DNA from: Rhodoferax sp. | Lineage (GTDB): Bacteria > Pseudomonadota > Gammaproteobacteria > Burkholderiales > Burkholderiaceae | NCBI GenBank assembly: GCA_020048295.1 | Contig: JAIFMT010000193.1 | Span: 1-7,298 of the forward strand | Direction of reading: 5' to 3' | Length of the DNA stretch: 7,298 nucleotides | Shown: piece after piece, positions 1 through 6,261 of the stretch | How the letters are laid out: each line of letters starts with the position of its first letter | Position numbering within the stretch: position 1 is the first letter of the stretch | Made by a program: the position numbers and the translations under genes | The notes under the pieces: model-generated | Database searches by the model: none | The model's input: only the letters and a program-made list of their open reading frames with translations | What the model was told of the DNA's origin: nothing

Positions 1-325
1 GCGACTGGCGCGCTGTGCCCAAACGCTGCAAGTGGCCACGCGCCACGCCTTGTTGCAATGCCAGCAGCAACTGGATCGGCACGCCCTGCTGCTACCGCTG
101 GCGTTGCAACGCGGCGTGCAGGTGCAGCAGCAGCGGCTGGAGCGCGCCGCGTTGCGCCTGGGCCTGCTCGATCCGCACCTGGTCTTGGAGCGCGGTTACG
201 CCTGGCTTAGCGACGCGCAGGGCACGCCTGTAGCGCGCTGTAGCCAGGTCGCGCCCGGGCAGGCCGTGCAAGCCACCCTGGTTGATGGCACGGTTGATTT
301 GGTCGTGGTCAACCCGGGTCACTGA
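1..325 (+). CDS. xseA: Exodeoxyribonuclease VII large subunit, C-terminal fragment
   Basis: This is the last 107 codons of a gene that begins before the window; the reading frame starts at base 2 and ends with TGA at 323-325. Exonuclease VII, made of XseA and several small XseB subunits, degrades single-stranded DNA to oligonucleotides in the cytoplasm and takes part in repair and recombination. The visible part has the Gln/Leu/Arg-rich helical stretch typical of the XseA coiled-coil arm. It is followed by the family's conserved tail: [13 protein letters not shown], then a short strand with D-x-x-G, the P-G-Q turn, and a final segment containing a L-V-D-G turn. The last residues are VVVNPGH. 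The N-terminal OB-fold and the catalytic region lie upstream, outside the window. sodB follows 47 bp later on the same strand, probably with its own promoter. The identification is strong from the C-terminal signature; nothing appears broken. Confidence 0.9.
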   Translation, partial: RLARCAQTLQVATRHALLQCQQQLDRHALLLPLALQRGVQVQQQRLERAALRLGLLDPHLVLERGYAWLSDAQGTPVARCSQVAPGQAVQATLVDGTVDLVVVNPGH

Positions 326-332
326 AACTTTC

Positions 333-338
333 TACAAT
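333..338 (+). promoter_or_regulatory. Possible -10 element (TACAAT) for sodB
   Basis: TACAAT lies in the 47-bp gap between xseA and sodB, within the run CTACAATTTG, and matches the sigma-70 -10 consensus at five of six positions. No good -35 hexamer stands 16-18 bp upstream, where the sequence is the end of xseA. Transcription would begin around 345, leaving a short leader before the sodB ribosome binding site. This is a weak call from sequence alone. Confidence 0.35.
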
Positions 339-372
339 TTGTTTTTTAGCAACCCACCCCAGAAGGAACCCC

Positions 373-954
373 ATGGAACATACTTTGCCCGCACTGCCGT
401 TTGCCATTGACGCAATGGCCCCCCACTATTCCAAAGAAACACTGGAATTCCACCATGGCAAACACCACAACGCGTATGTGGTGAACCTGAACAACCTGCA
501 AAAGGGCACCGAATTTGAGGCCATGGACCTCGAATCGATCATCAAGAAGTCCAGCGGTGGCATCTACAACAATTCCGCGCAGGTCTGGAACCACACCTTC
601 TTCTGGAATTGCATGACCCCCAACGGTGGCGGCGAGCCCACGGGCGCGCTGGCCGATGCCATCAACGCCAAATGGGGCAGCTACGCCGCATTCCGCGAAG
701 CGTTTGTCAAATCGGCGGTGGGCAATTTTGGTTCTGGCTGGACCTGGCTGGTGAAAAAACCCGATGGCAGCATCGACATCGTCAACATGGGCGCTGCCGG
801 CACGCCGCTGACCACCGCCGACAAGGCTTTGTTGACGGTGGACGTGTGGGAACACGCCTACTACATTGACTACCGCAACCTGCGCCAGAAGTTTGTCGAG
901 ACCTTCCTCGACAAGATGGTCAACTGGTCTTTTGTGCAAGCCAACTTTGCCTGA
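373..954 (+). CDS. sodB: Superoxide dismutase [Fe], SodB
   Basis: The product is a complete 193-residue cytoplasmic iron superoxide dismutase, the same length as E. coli SodB, which converts superoxide to hydrogen peroxide and oxygen. The four metal ligands are visible: His27 (in FHHGKHH), His74 (in VWNHTFFWN), and Asp157 and His161 (in [11 protein letters not shown]). Gln70 in the AQVWNH motif and Ala142 in the AAGTPL segment are the arrangement typical of iron rather than manganese enzymes. No signal peptide is present. The ATG at 373 is supported by AAGGA at 363-367 with suitable spacing and by alignment of [10 protein letters not shown] with the start of known FeSODs. The gene lies 47 bp after xseA and is closed by a strong intrinsic terminator at 1015-1053, so it is probably a single-gene unit. 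A cambialistic (Fe/Mn) metal preference cannot be excluded from sequence. Confidence 0.97.
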   Translation: MEHTLPALPFAIDAMAPHYSKETLEFHHGKHHNAYVVNLNNLQKGTEFEAMDLESIIKKSSGGIYNNSAQVWNHTFFWNCMTPNGGGEPTGALADAINAKWGSYAAFREAFVKSAVGNFGSGWTWLVKKPDGSIDIVNMGAAGTPLTTADKALLTVDVWEHAYYIDYRNLRQKFVETFLDKMVNWSFVQANFA

Positions 955-965
955 GCTGAGGTGAT

Positions 966-997
966 GGTTGGATGCCCATGATGGGCTGAATTCAACC
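966..997 (+). other. Bipartite hairpin in the sodB 3' untranslated region
   Basis: GGTTG (966-970) pairs with CAACC (993-997), and inside them GCCCA (974-978) pairs with TGGGC (982-986) around a TGA loop. It sits between the sodB stop codon and the terminator hairpin and has no T-run, so it is not itself a terminator. It could protect the mRNA 3' end or belong to a small 3'-UTR-derived RNA. Only the pairing is directly seen. Confidence 0.35.
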
Positions 998-1014
998 AAC
1001 CGGTCGAGACTCAG

Positions 1015-1053
1015 CAAGCGCTCGAAGTTTCTGCTTCGAGCGCTTGTTTTATT
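1015..1053 (+). terminator. Rho-independent terminator of sodB
   Basis: CAAGCGCTCGAAG (1015-1027) is a perfect 13-bp inverted complement of CTTCGAGCGCTTG (1034-1046), separated by a six-base loop (TTTCTG) and followed by TTTTATTT. This is a textbook intrinsic terminator for the plus strand. On the minus strand the hairpin is not followed by a T-run, so it would act poorly, if at all, for the converging DUF3309 transcript. Confidence 0.93.
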
Positions 1054-1093
1054 TGCGGCCAGGCATCGCCCATGGATGCCACGTGGTGATTGG

Positions 1094-1252
1094 TCAGATG
1101 CGTCCCATCAACAGCAGCACCACCAGAATCACGACGATCAACCCAACGCCGCCGGACGGACCATAGCCCCAGCCGCTGCTGTGTGGCCAGGCCGGAAAGA
1201 CACCGATCAACATCAGAATCAGCACGATCAGCAAAATGGTTCCAAGACTCAT
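1094..1252 (-). CDS. DUF3309 family membrane miniprotein
   Basis: A 52-residue hydrophobic protein is read on the minus strand from ATG at 1252 to TGA at 1094-1096. It begins MSLGTILLIVLILMLIGVFP, continues with a short Gly/Ser/Trp/Tyr turn (WPHSSGWGYGPSGGVG), and ends in a second hydrophobic stretch closing with LLLMGRI. Two transmembrane helices are expected at about residues 4-20 and 36-49, with the glycine-rich loop between them. This layout is the hallmark of DUF3309, a very short family common in proteobacteria and without an established function. A strong Shine-Dalgarno AAGGAG at 1260-1265 lies 7 nt before the ATG. The gene follows the collagen-like lipoprotein gene on the same strand after 32 bp, so the two are probably co-transcribed. 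It converges with sodB. Confidence 0.88.
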   Translation of the reverse strand: MSLGTILLIVLILMLIGVFPAWPHSSGWGYGPSGGVGLIVVILVVLLLMGRI

Positions 1253-1284
1253 GACGGTTCTCCTTAAGTTGGGGGCAAGTCAGT

Positions 1285-1632
1285 TCAGTTTGCGGGCGCG
1301 GAGGCGGGTGGCATCACGATGACCGTGGCACCGCCGCCGGGCTTGCCGGTGGCTCCTGTGCTGCCATCGTTACCCTGAGTTCCCTGAGTTCCCTGATTTC
1401 CTTTGAGGCCCTGATCACCGGTTGTGCCGGTTGCACCTGTGTTGCCGGTGGCACCAGTGCTGCCATCATTGCCAGCAGCACCTGTGTTGCCGGTTGCGCC
1501 TGTGGCACCGGCTGGACCGGCAGGGCCGGGCACAGCCACCGGCGTTGCGGGTACTGACACGATGGTCGCGCGATCACACGCCCCCAGGCTGAGGGTGGCC
1601 AGCAAGGCTGAAATCAATAATGAATGGTTCAT
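1285..1632 (-). CDS. Collagen-like (Gly-X-Y) lipoprotein
   Basis: A 115-residue predicted lipoprotein. Residues 1-18 form a signal peptide ending in the lipobox L-G-A before Cys19 (LSLGAC), so the mature protein would start as lipid-modified Cys19. A short linker with V-P and T-P steps leads to an uninterrupted collagen-like tract. Glycine occurs at every third position from 36 to 99, giving 21 complete Gly-X-Y triplets at 36-98, mostly G-A-T, G-N-T, G-S-T and G-T-Q. The tail is [17 protein letters not shown]. Such tracts form triple helices in other bacterial collagen-like proteins, so a surface or periplasmic trimer is plausible. Asp20 directly after the lipidated Cys is the classical Lol-avoidance residue in enterobacteria and would favour the inner membrane if the rule holds here. 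The ATG at 1632 is supported by AAGGA at 1639-1643, 6 nt away. The function is unknown. Confidence 0.85.
   Translation of the reverse strand: MNHSLLISALLATLSLGACDRATIVSVPATPVAVPGPAGPAGATGATGNTGAAGNDGSTGATGNTGATGTTGDQGLKGNQGTQGTQGNDGSTGATGKPGGGATVIVMPPASAPAN
1343..1473 (-). repeat. Direct DNA repeats inside the collagen-like gene
   Basis: Two 32-bp segments, 1343-1374 and 1442-1473, agree at 28 of 32 positions by my count and encode the repeated N-D-G-S-T-G-A-T-G block. In addition, a 9-bp unit (CCCTGAGTT on the plus strand) occurs three times in tandem at 1373-1399, the last copy with one change, encoding N-Q-G-T-Q-G-T-Q-G. Because 9 bp keeps the reading frame and the Gly-X-Y register, slippage here would change tract length without breaking the protein. 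Confidence 0.8.
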
Positions 1633-1839
1633 GGCTTTTCCTTGAAAACTGGAGCTTAGGAAACTTCAGCCAGCCCGTCAGTTCGCCAGCACACTTACAC
1701 CGCTTTGGTGGGTCATTTGTTGCTTTGGCTGTAGCCCCGGGGTGTCCATACGTCCGCTGGTGTTGCCAGGTGTGGCCGACAATGCCAGCACTTCGCCCAT
1801 TTCCACTTTTTCCGTCATCGACTGCGCGCAGGTATCTTT
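1633..1839. other. Divergent intergenic region between lipoprotein and permease genes
   Basis: These 207 bp separate two divergently read genes and should contain both promoters. I see no sigma-70 promoter that meets consensus at both hexamers. The best -10-like string on the plus strand is GACAAT at 1778-1783, without a correctly spaced -35. A perfect 8-bp palindrome CCCCGGGG is at 1735-1742. No RNA gene or credible coding frame was recognised here. Confidence 0.5.
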
Positions 1840-4359
1840 ATGCCCATTTCATTTTTCAGACTCGGTTGGCGCTCGTTAACCCGTGACTTGCGGGCCGGTG
1901 AACTGCGCCTGCTGATGCTGGCCGTCACGCTGGCGGTGGCGGCGCTGACTGCCGTTGGGTTCTTTGCCGACCGGCTCAAGGGTGGGCTGCAGCGTGATGC
2001 ACGCCAGTTGCTCGGTGGTGACGCGGTGATCGTCAGTGACCAGCCAACACCAGCGGCCTTTCTGGCGCAAGTCCAGTCGCTGGGCCTGCAGCAGGTGCAG
2101 ACGGTGACGTTTCCCACCATGGCGCGTGCGCCGGATGCGCAAGGCGGGCAAATCAAGCTGGTGGCACTGAAGGTGGTGGCCCCCGGCTATCCGCTGCGCG
2201 GCAATTTGCGCATTAGCGCCGCCCCTGGCGCGGCTGAGCAACTCACGCGCGAGGTGCCGGGTGCCGGTGAGGCCTGGGTGGAAGCCGGGCTGCTGGAAGT
2301 GCTGGGCCTGCGCATGGGCGATGCGCTGTTGCTGGGCGAGCACACGCTGCGCATTGCCCGCATCATTGTGGTGGAACCCGATCGGGGCACCGGTTTCATG
2401 AACTTTGCACCCCGCGTGATGATCAGCCAGGTGGACTTGGCTGCCACCGGCCTGATTCAGCCCGCCAGTCGCTTGGTTTATCGCATGGCGGTGGCCGGTG
2501 CAGAGCAGTCGGTGCAGGCGTTTGTCGATTGGGCGCAGGCGCAGGTGCTGGCCCGCAAGGTGCGCGGTGTAAGGGTGGAGGCGCTTGAAGGCGGCCGCCC
2601 CGAACTCACCAGCACCATGCAGCGGGCGGAGAAATTCCTCAATCTGGTGGCATTGCTGGCGGCGCTGCTGAGCGCCGTGGCGGTGGCGCTGGCGGCGCGT
2701 GGTTTTGCCGCCGACCATCTGGACGACTGCGCCATGCTGCGTGTGCTGGGCTTGCCCCAGCGCACCATTGCGGCGGCCTACAGTTTTGAATTTGTGCTGG
2801 TGGGTCTGCTTGCCAGTGCGGTGGGGGTGGCGCTGGGGTTTGCCGTTCACTATGGGTTTGTGGCCTTGCTGGCCGGGTTGGTGGATGCCAGCCTGCCTGC
2901 ACCGGGGCTGTGGCCGGTGCTGTTTGGCATGGGCATGGGCCTGACGCTGTTGTTGGCTTTTGGCCTGCCGCCGGTGCTGCAACTGGCGCAGGTGCCACCG
3001 CTGCGGGTGATTCGCCGCGATGTGGGTGGGCTTAAACCTGTCTCAGCCTTGGTGCTGGGCGTGGGGCTGGCCGGATTTGCCGCGCTGCTGCTGGCGGCCA
3101 GCAATGATCTGCGCCTCGGGCTGATTGCCGTGGGCGGCTTCGCCGCAGCCACACTGCTGTTTGCGGCCCTGAGCTGGCTGGCCGTCAAGCTGCTTCGCCT
3201 GCTGGTGAACGATGCCACGGCGCCCACCGCGCTGGTATTGGCCACCCGGCAAATATCGGCCCGCCCGGCGTTTGCCGTGGTGCAGGTCAGCAGTCTGGCG
3301 GTGGGTTTGCTGGCGCTGGTGTTGCTGGTGCTGCTGCGTACCGACCTGATCAACAGCTGGCGCCAGGCCACGCCAGCGGATGCGCCCAACCGGTTTGTCA
3401 TCAACATCATGCCGGAGCAGGCGCAGCCGTTCACCCTGGCCCTCAAGGCGGCCGGTATCGGTCAATTTGACTGGTATCCGATGATTCGTGGGCGATTGGT
3501 GGCGGTCAATGGCCGGGCCGTCAGCCCCGACGATTACAGCGATGAGCGCGCCCGCCGACTGATCGACCGCGAATTCAATCTGTCACACAGCGCCAGCCTG
3601 CCGGCGAAAAACAAGGTGGTGGCCGGGCGCTGGCAGGCCGATGAGGTCGGTGCCATCAGCGTCGAGGAGGGCATTGCCACCAGCCTGGGCTTGGTTCTGG
3701 GTGACCGGCTGAAGTTTGACATTGGCGGTGTGCAGCATGAATCCCGCATTACCTCTTTGCGCAACGTCGATTGGGGCTCGATGCGTGCCAATTTCTTTGC
3801 CATGTACCCAGTGGACCGGCTCGATGGGCTGCCCGCCACCTACCTGAGTGCGTTTCAGGCACCGGCGGTGGCGGGATTTGACAGCGCGCTGGTGCGGCAG
3901 TTTCCCAATATCACCAGTGTCGATCTGAGCATCACCATTGCCCAGGTGCAGCGCGTGCTGGACCAGGTGATCGGGGCGGTCGAGTTCTTGTTTGCGTTCA
4001 CGTTGGCCGCCGGTCTGGTGGTGCTGTTTGCTGCCGTGACGGCCACGCGTGAGGAGCGCGCGCGAGAGTTTGCCATCATGCGAGCGGTGGGCGCGCGGGC
4101 ATCGCTGCTGCGCCAGGTGCAGCGTGTGGAACTGCTGGGCATTGGCTTGCTGGCGGGTTTTCTGGCATCGGTGGTGGCCAGTGCGGTTGGCTGGGCCCTG
4201 GCCAATTATGTGTTTGGCTTTACCTGGGTGGTGTCACTGTGGGTGCCGCTATGGGGTTCAATCAGTGGTGCGCTGCTGGCGCTGGCGGCCGGCTGGTGGG
4301 GACTGCGCGACCTGTTGCGCCGCCCGGTGATGCAAACCTTGCGCCGGGCCGCGCAGTAG
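1840..4359 (+). CDS. FtsX-like ABC transporter permease (YbbP family)
   Basis: An 839-residue inner-membrane permease with the ten-helix layout of the YbbP-type (duplicated MacB/FtsX) family; E. coli YbbP is slightly shorter. TM1 is near 22-43, followed by a large periplasmic domain at about 45-260. TM2-TM4 lie near 265-287, 314-336 and 355-380. Further hydrophobic segments lie near 402-422, 426-452 and 475-500. A second periplasmic domain follows at about 501-705, then three C-terminal helices near 713-735, 765-788 and 803-822. The cytoplasmic loop EFAIMRAVGA (743-752) is the conserved FtsX coupling segment, mirrored in the first half by CAMLRVLGLP before TM3. Type VII ABC permeases of this kind usually act in lipoprotein or envelope substrate extrusion, with an ATPase such as YbbA; no ATPase gene is adjacent here. 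The ATG at 1840 has only a weak AGG at 1830-1832, but MPISFFRLGWRSLTRDLRAGELR is the usual family start. The substrate cannot be told. Confidence 0.92.
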   Translation: MPISFFRLGWRSLTRDLRAGELRLLMLAVTLAVAALTAVGFFADRLKGGLQRDARQLLGGDAVIVSDQPTPAAFLAQVQSLGLQQVQTVTFPTMARAPDAQGGQIKLVALKVVAPGYPLRGNLRISAAPGAAEQLTREVPGAGEAWVEAGLLEVLGLRMGDALLLGEHTLRIARIIVVEPDRGTGFMNFAPRVMISQVDLAATGLIQPASRLVYRMAVAGAEQSVQAFVDWAQAQVLARKVRGVRVEALEGGRPELTSTMQRAEKFLNLVALLAALLSAVAVALAARGFAADHLDDCAMLRVLGLPQRTIAAAYSFEFVLVGLLASAVGVALGFAVHYGFVALLAGLVDASLPAPGLWPVLFGMGMGLTLLLAFGLPPVLQLAQVPPLRVIRRDVGGLKPVSALVLGVGLAGFAALLLAASNDLRLGLIAVGGFAAATLLFAALSWLAVKLLRLLVNDATAPTALVLATRQISARPAFAVVQVSSLAVGLLALVLLVLLRTDLINSWRQATPADAPNRFVINIMPEQAQPFTLALKAAGIGQFDWYPMIRGRLVAVNGRAVSPDDYSDERARRLIDREFNLSHSASLPAKNKVVAGRWQADEVGAISVEEGIATSLGLVLGDRLKFDIGGVQHESRITSLRNVDWGSMRANFFAMYPVDRLDGLPATYLSAFQAPAVAGFDSALVRQFPNITSVDLSITIAQVQRVLDQVIGAVEFLFAFTLAAGLVVLFAAVTATREERAREFAIMRAVGARASLLRQVQRVELLGIGLLAGFLASVVASAVGWALANYVFGFTWVVSLWVPLWGSISGALLALAAGWWGLRDLLRRPVMQTLRRAAQ

Positions 4360-4370
4360 GCTGGTCTGAG

Positions 4371-4440
4371 AATACTTTTATATTTGTAGCTGTCGGCCCA
4401 TTCGGGATAAGGGCTAGAGCATGATTTTGTTTAAATTTCA
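4371..4440. repeat. Probable Comamonadaceae dispersed intergenic repeat (degenerate copy)
   Basis: The A/T-rich flanks (TACTTTTATATTTG on the left, GATTTTGTTTAAATTT on the right) enclose TAGC (4387-4390), CCCATTCGGG, ATAAGGGCTAGAGC and GCTA (4413-4416). This resembles an abundant intergenic motif of Comamonadaceae genomes, in which TAGCTG is followed by a palindrome around a short loop and then GCTAGAG. In this copy the left arm of the palindrome is eroded, so only short pairings remain. The resemblance is from memory and needs a genome-wide search to confirm. Confidence 0.45.
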
Positions 4441-4531
4441 AGAAGTGGCCATGCCAGCACGCGGGCTTTATTCGCCAGAAGAATGGCCACCCTGACAATC
4501 CGTGGGTCAGCTGAAATTGGCATCATTCATT

Positions 4532-4540
4532 TGCTACGAT
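4532..4540 (+). promoter_or_regulatory. Possible extended -10 promoter for the hybrid kinase gene
   Basis: TGCTACGAT is an extended -10 form (TG, one base, TACGAT), with four of six matches to TATAAT, ending about 50 bp before the kinase start. A TTGGCA at 4517-4522 looks like a -35 but stands only 12 bp away, which is too close for a standard pair. The call is tentative. Confidence 0.3.
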
Positions 4541-4581
4541 GCGCTAGCCTGGAACTATTTCCGGCACGATGAAATGACCGA

Positions 4582-4588
4582 GGGAGGA
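4582..4588 (+). promoter_or_regulatory. Ribosome binding site fixing the GTG start of the kinase
   Basis: GGGAGGA precedes two consecutive in-frame GTG codons at 4591 and 4594. The GGAGG core (4583-4587) is 3 nt from the first GTG and 6 nt from the second, so the second is the better spaced start. An in-frame TGA at 4570-4572 excludes longer forms, and the next in-frame ATG, at 4648, has no Shine-Dalgarno. Confidence 0.7.
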
Positions 4589-4590
4589 AG

Positions 4591-6255
4591 GTGGTGGATG
4601 TTTTGATTGCCCCCAGCGAACGGGGAAGCCAGGTGCGTGCAGCCAGCATGGTGGGGCTGGCGGCTGTGCTGCTGTTTTCGGTATTCAACCTGATGACCGA
4701 GGGGATGCAGGTGCTTGGGCTCATCGAATTGGCGGCCACGTTGCTGCTGGTGATGCCCGCTGCCGTCATGAGTGGCACGCCTGAGCGCGTGGGCCGGGCT
4801 GAAAATATGCTGCTGCTCTCTGCGGTGGTGATTTTTGGCTCGTTGGTGGTGATCGGTGGCGTTGAAGAAACCGGTCTGTTCTGGGTTTTTACGCTGCCAT
4901 TTCTGGCTTTTTTCCTGAAGGGGCTTCGACTGGGCTGGACGGTCAGCGTGGCTTTTGTGGCGGCGGTTGCGCTGTACTTGTTTGTGGTGAGCCCGGCGCT
5001 GGAGTTTGTGTACCATTATTCGAGTGTTGTCAGGGTGCATTTTTTGCTGACTCTGGTTTTCTACACACTGGTGGCGGCCACGTTTAGCTTGATGCGCAGC
5101 CGGTTTGAGGGGCAATTACGGCAACGCCAGCAGCAGGCCGAGGCCGCCTCCCAGGCCAAATCACGTTTTCTTGCGGCAGCCAGCCATGACTTGCGCCAGC
5201 CAGCCCACGCGCTGGGCATGTTCGTGGCACGTCTGATGCAAATGCCGCACGAGCCTAAAACCCGCGCCATGGTGGCCGGGATCGATGCCTCGGTGCGTGC
5301 CTTGCAGGACATGCTGGATGCATTTTTTGATTATTCCCGGCTGGATTCGCCCTCGCTTCAATTGCAGGTGCGCGCCTTTGCGTTGCAGCCACTGTTTGAC
5401 GCGCTACACACGGCGTTTGCGCAGTCGGCGGCTGACAAAGGCCTGCACTTGCGCATTCGGCCAAGCCAATGCTGGCTGCAAAGTGACCCGGTGTTACTGC
5501 AGCGGGTGCTGCTGAATCTGGTGGGCAATGCGGTGCAATACAGCCGTCAGGGCAGCGTGCTGGTGGTGTGCCGTCCGTCCCGGGACGCATCGCACGTGCG
5601 CATCGAGGTGTGGGACAGTGGCATTGGCATCGCCCCGGAATTTCATGACCGGGTATTTGAAGAGTTTTTTCAGTTGGGCAACGATGAGCGCGACCGCAGC
5701 AAGGGCCTGGGGCTGGGATTGAGCATTGTGCAGCGCGCGTGCCGGCTGCTGCAGCACCCGCTGTCGATGCGCTCGGCGCTGGGTTGTGGTACGCGCTTCA
5801 GTCTGAAGATCGCGCTGGCAGCGGTGCCGTCGGCGGACCCAGCAGTCGCCAGTGAAGACGCTGCGCAAAGGACGGAATTGGCGGGTCTGCGTGTGTTGCT
5901 GATTGAAGACGATGTGCTGGGCCGCCAGGCACTCGGCGCTGTGCTGGAATCGTGGGGTTGCCAGGTGATCAGCGCGCAGCATGCGCTGGCGGCCTGCGAG
6001 TTGCTGCGACAGCAGCCGATGCTGGACTTTATTGTCAGCGACTACCGCTTGCCGGGCGCACACGACGGCCTGGAGGCGGTGCGCATGGCGCGGCAAGTGG
6101 TGGGGCGAGACGTGCCCGCGTGTGTCATCAGTGGCGATACCGACATTGCCGTGCGCGAGCAGGTGCAGGTCGCCGGATTGGTGTTGTTGCAGAAACCGGT
6201 GCGGGTGGCGAAATTGCGCAGTGTGGTGCGGCATTTGGTGCAGGTGAACGAATAA
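4591..6255 (+). CDS. Hybrid sensor histidine kinase/response regulator
   Basis: A membrane-bound two-component protein of 554 residues (553 if the second GTG at 4594 is used). Residues 21-166 hold about six hydrophobic helices with very short loops, an integral-membrane sensor I cannot assign to a named family. A Gln/Arg-rich coiled-coil linker (about 168-190) leads to the HisKA H-box ASHDLRQPAHAL with phospho-acceptor His199. The ATPase domain shows the N-box (Asn309, Asn313 in LNLVGNAVQYS), G1 box WDSGIGI (341-347) and G2 box KGLGLGLS (371-378). The C-terminal receiver domain (about 433-550) has acidic pocket E439-D440-D441, phospho-acceptor Asp484 (VSDYRLPG), Ser514 and Lys535 (LLQKPV). 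All catalytic residues are present, so it should autophosphorylate and relay internally. No Hpt, DNA-binding or other output domain is attached and no separate regulator is adjacent, so the downstream partner and stimulus are unknown. The HDLRQP H-box is common in a proteobacterial group of such hybrids. Confidence 0.93.
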   Translation: MVDVLIAPSERGSQVRAASMVGLAAVLLFSVFNLMTEGMQVLGLIELAATLLLVMPAAVMSGTPERVGRAENMLLLSAVVIFGSLVVIGGVEETGLFWVFTLPFLAFFLKGLRLGWTVSVAFVAAVALYLFVVSPALEFVYHYSSVVRVHFLLTLVFYTLVAATFSLMRSRFEGQLRQRQQQAEAASQAKSRFLAAASHDLRQPAHALGMFVARLMQMPHEPKTRAMVAGIDASVRALQDMLDAFFDYSRLDSPSLQLQVRAFALQPLFDALHTAFAQSAADKGLHLRIRPSQCWLQSDPVLLQRVLLNLVGNAVQYSRQGSVLVVCRPSRDASHVRIEVWDSGIGIAPEFHDRVFEEFFQLGNDERDRSKGLGLGLSIVQRACRLLQHPLSMRSALGCGTRFSLKIALAAVPSADPAVASEDAAQRTELAGLRVLLIEDDVLGRQALGAVLESWGCQVISAQHALAACELLRQQPMLDFIVSDYRLPGAHDGLEAVRMARQVVGRDVPACVISGDTDIAVREQVQVAGLVLLQKPVRVAKLRSVVRHLVQVNE

Positions 6256-6261
6256 CCGAAT

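Larger units (their letters stand above)
4360..4590. other. Intergenic region between permease and sensor kinase genes
   Basis: These 231 bp contain no convincing gene. From left to right they hold a suspected dispersed repeat (about 4371-4440), an 8-bp inverted repeat (4445-4452 and 4483-4490), an extended -10-like sequence (4532-4540) and the kinase Shine-Dalgarno (4582-4588). There is no clear intrinsic terminator for the permease gene, since no stable stem is followed by a T-run. A 24-codon ATG frame at 4421-4495 has an AAGGG before it but starts inside the repeat and matches nothing I know. Confidence 0.6.

Noticed and set aside
346..1017. Minus-strand open frame of 223 codons covering sodB
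   Set aside because: It is antisense to an unmistakable FeSOD and runs into the sodB terminator stem; no independent support.
1620..1886. Plus-strand frame of 88 codons across the lipoprotein-permease gap
   Set aside because: It overlaps both flanking genes' starts, has no Shine-Dalgarno and reads as random Trp/Pro/Cys-rich sequence.
1876..2982. Long minus-strand open frame (368 codons) opposite the permease gene
   Set aside because: It is rich in His, Gln and Arg, the typical antisense shadow of a Leu/Ala/Val-rich high-GC gene, and has no recognisable domain.
4421..4495. 24-codon ATG frame starting MILFKFQEVAMPARG
   Set aside because: An AAGGG precedes it, but the start lies within a suspected dispersed repeat and the peptide matches no known family.
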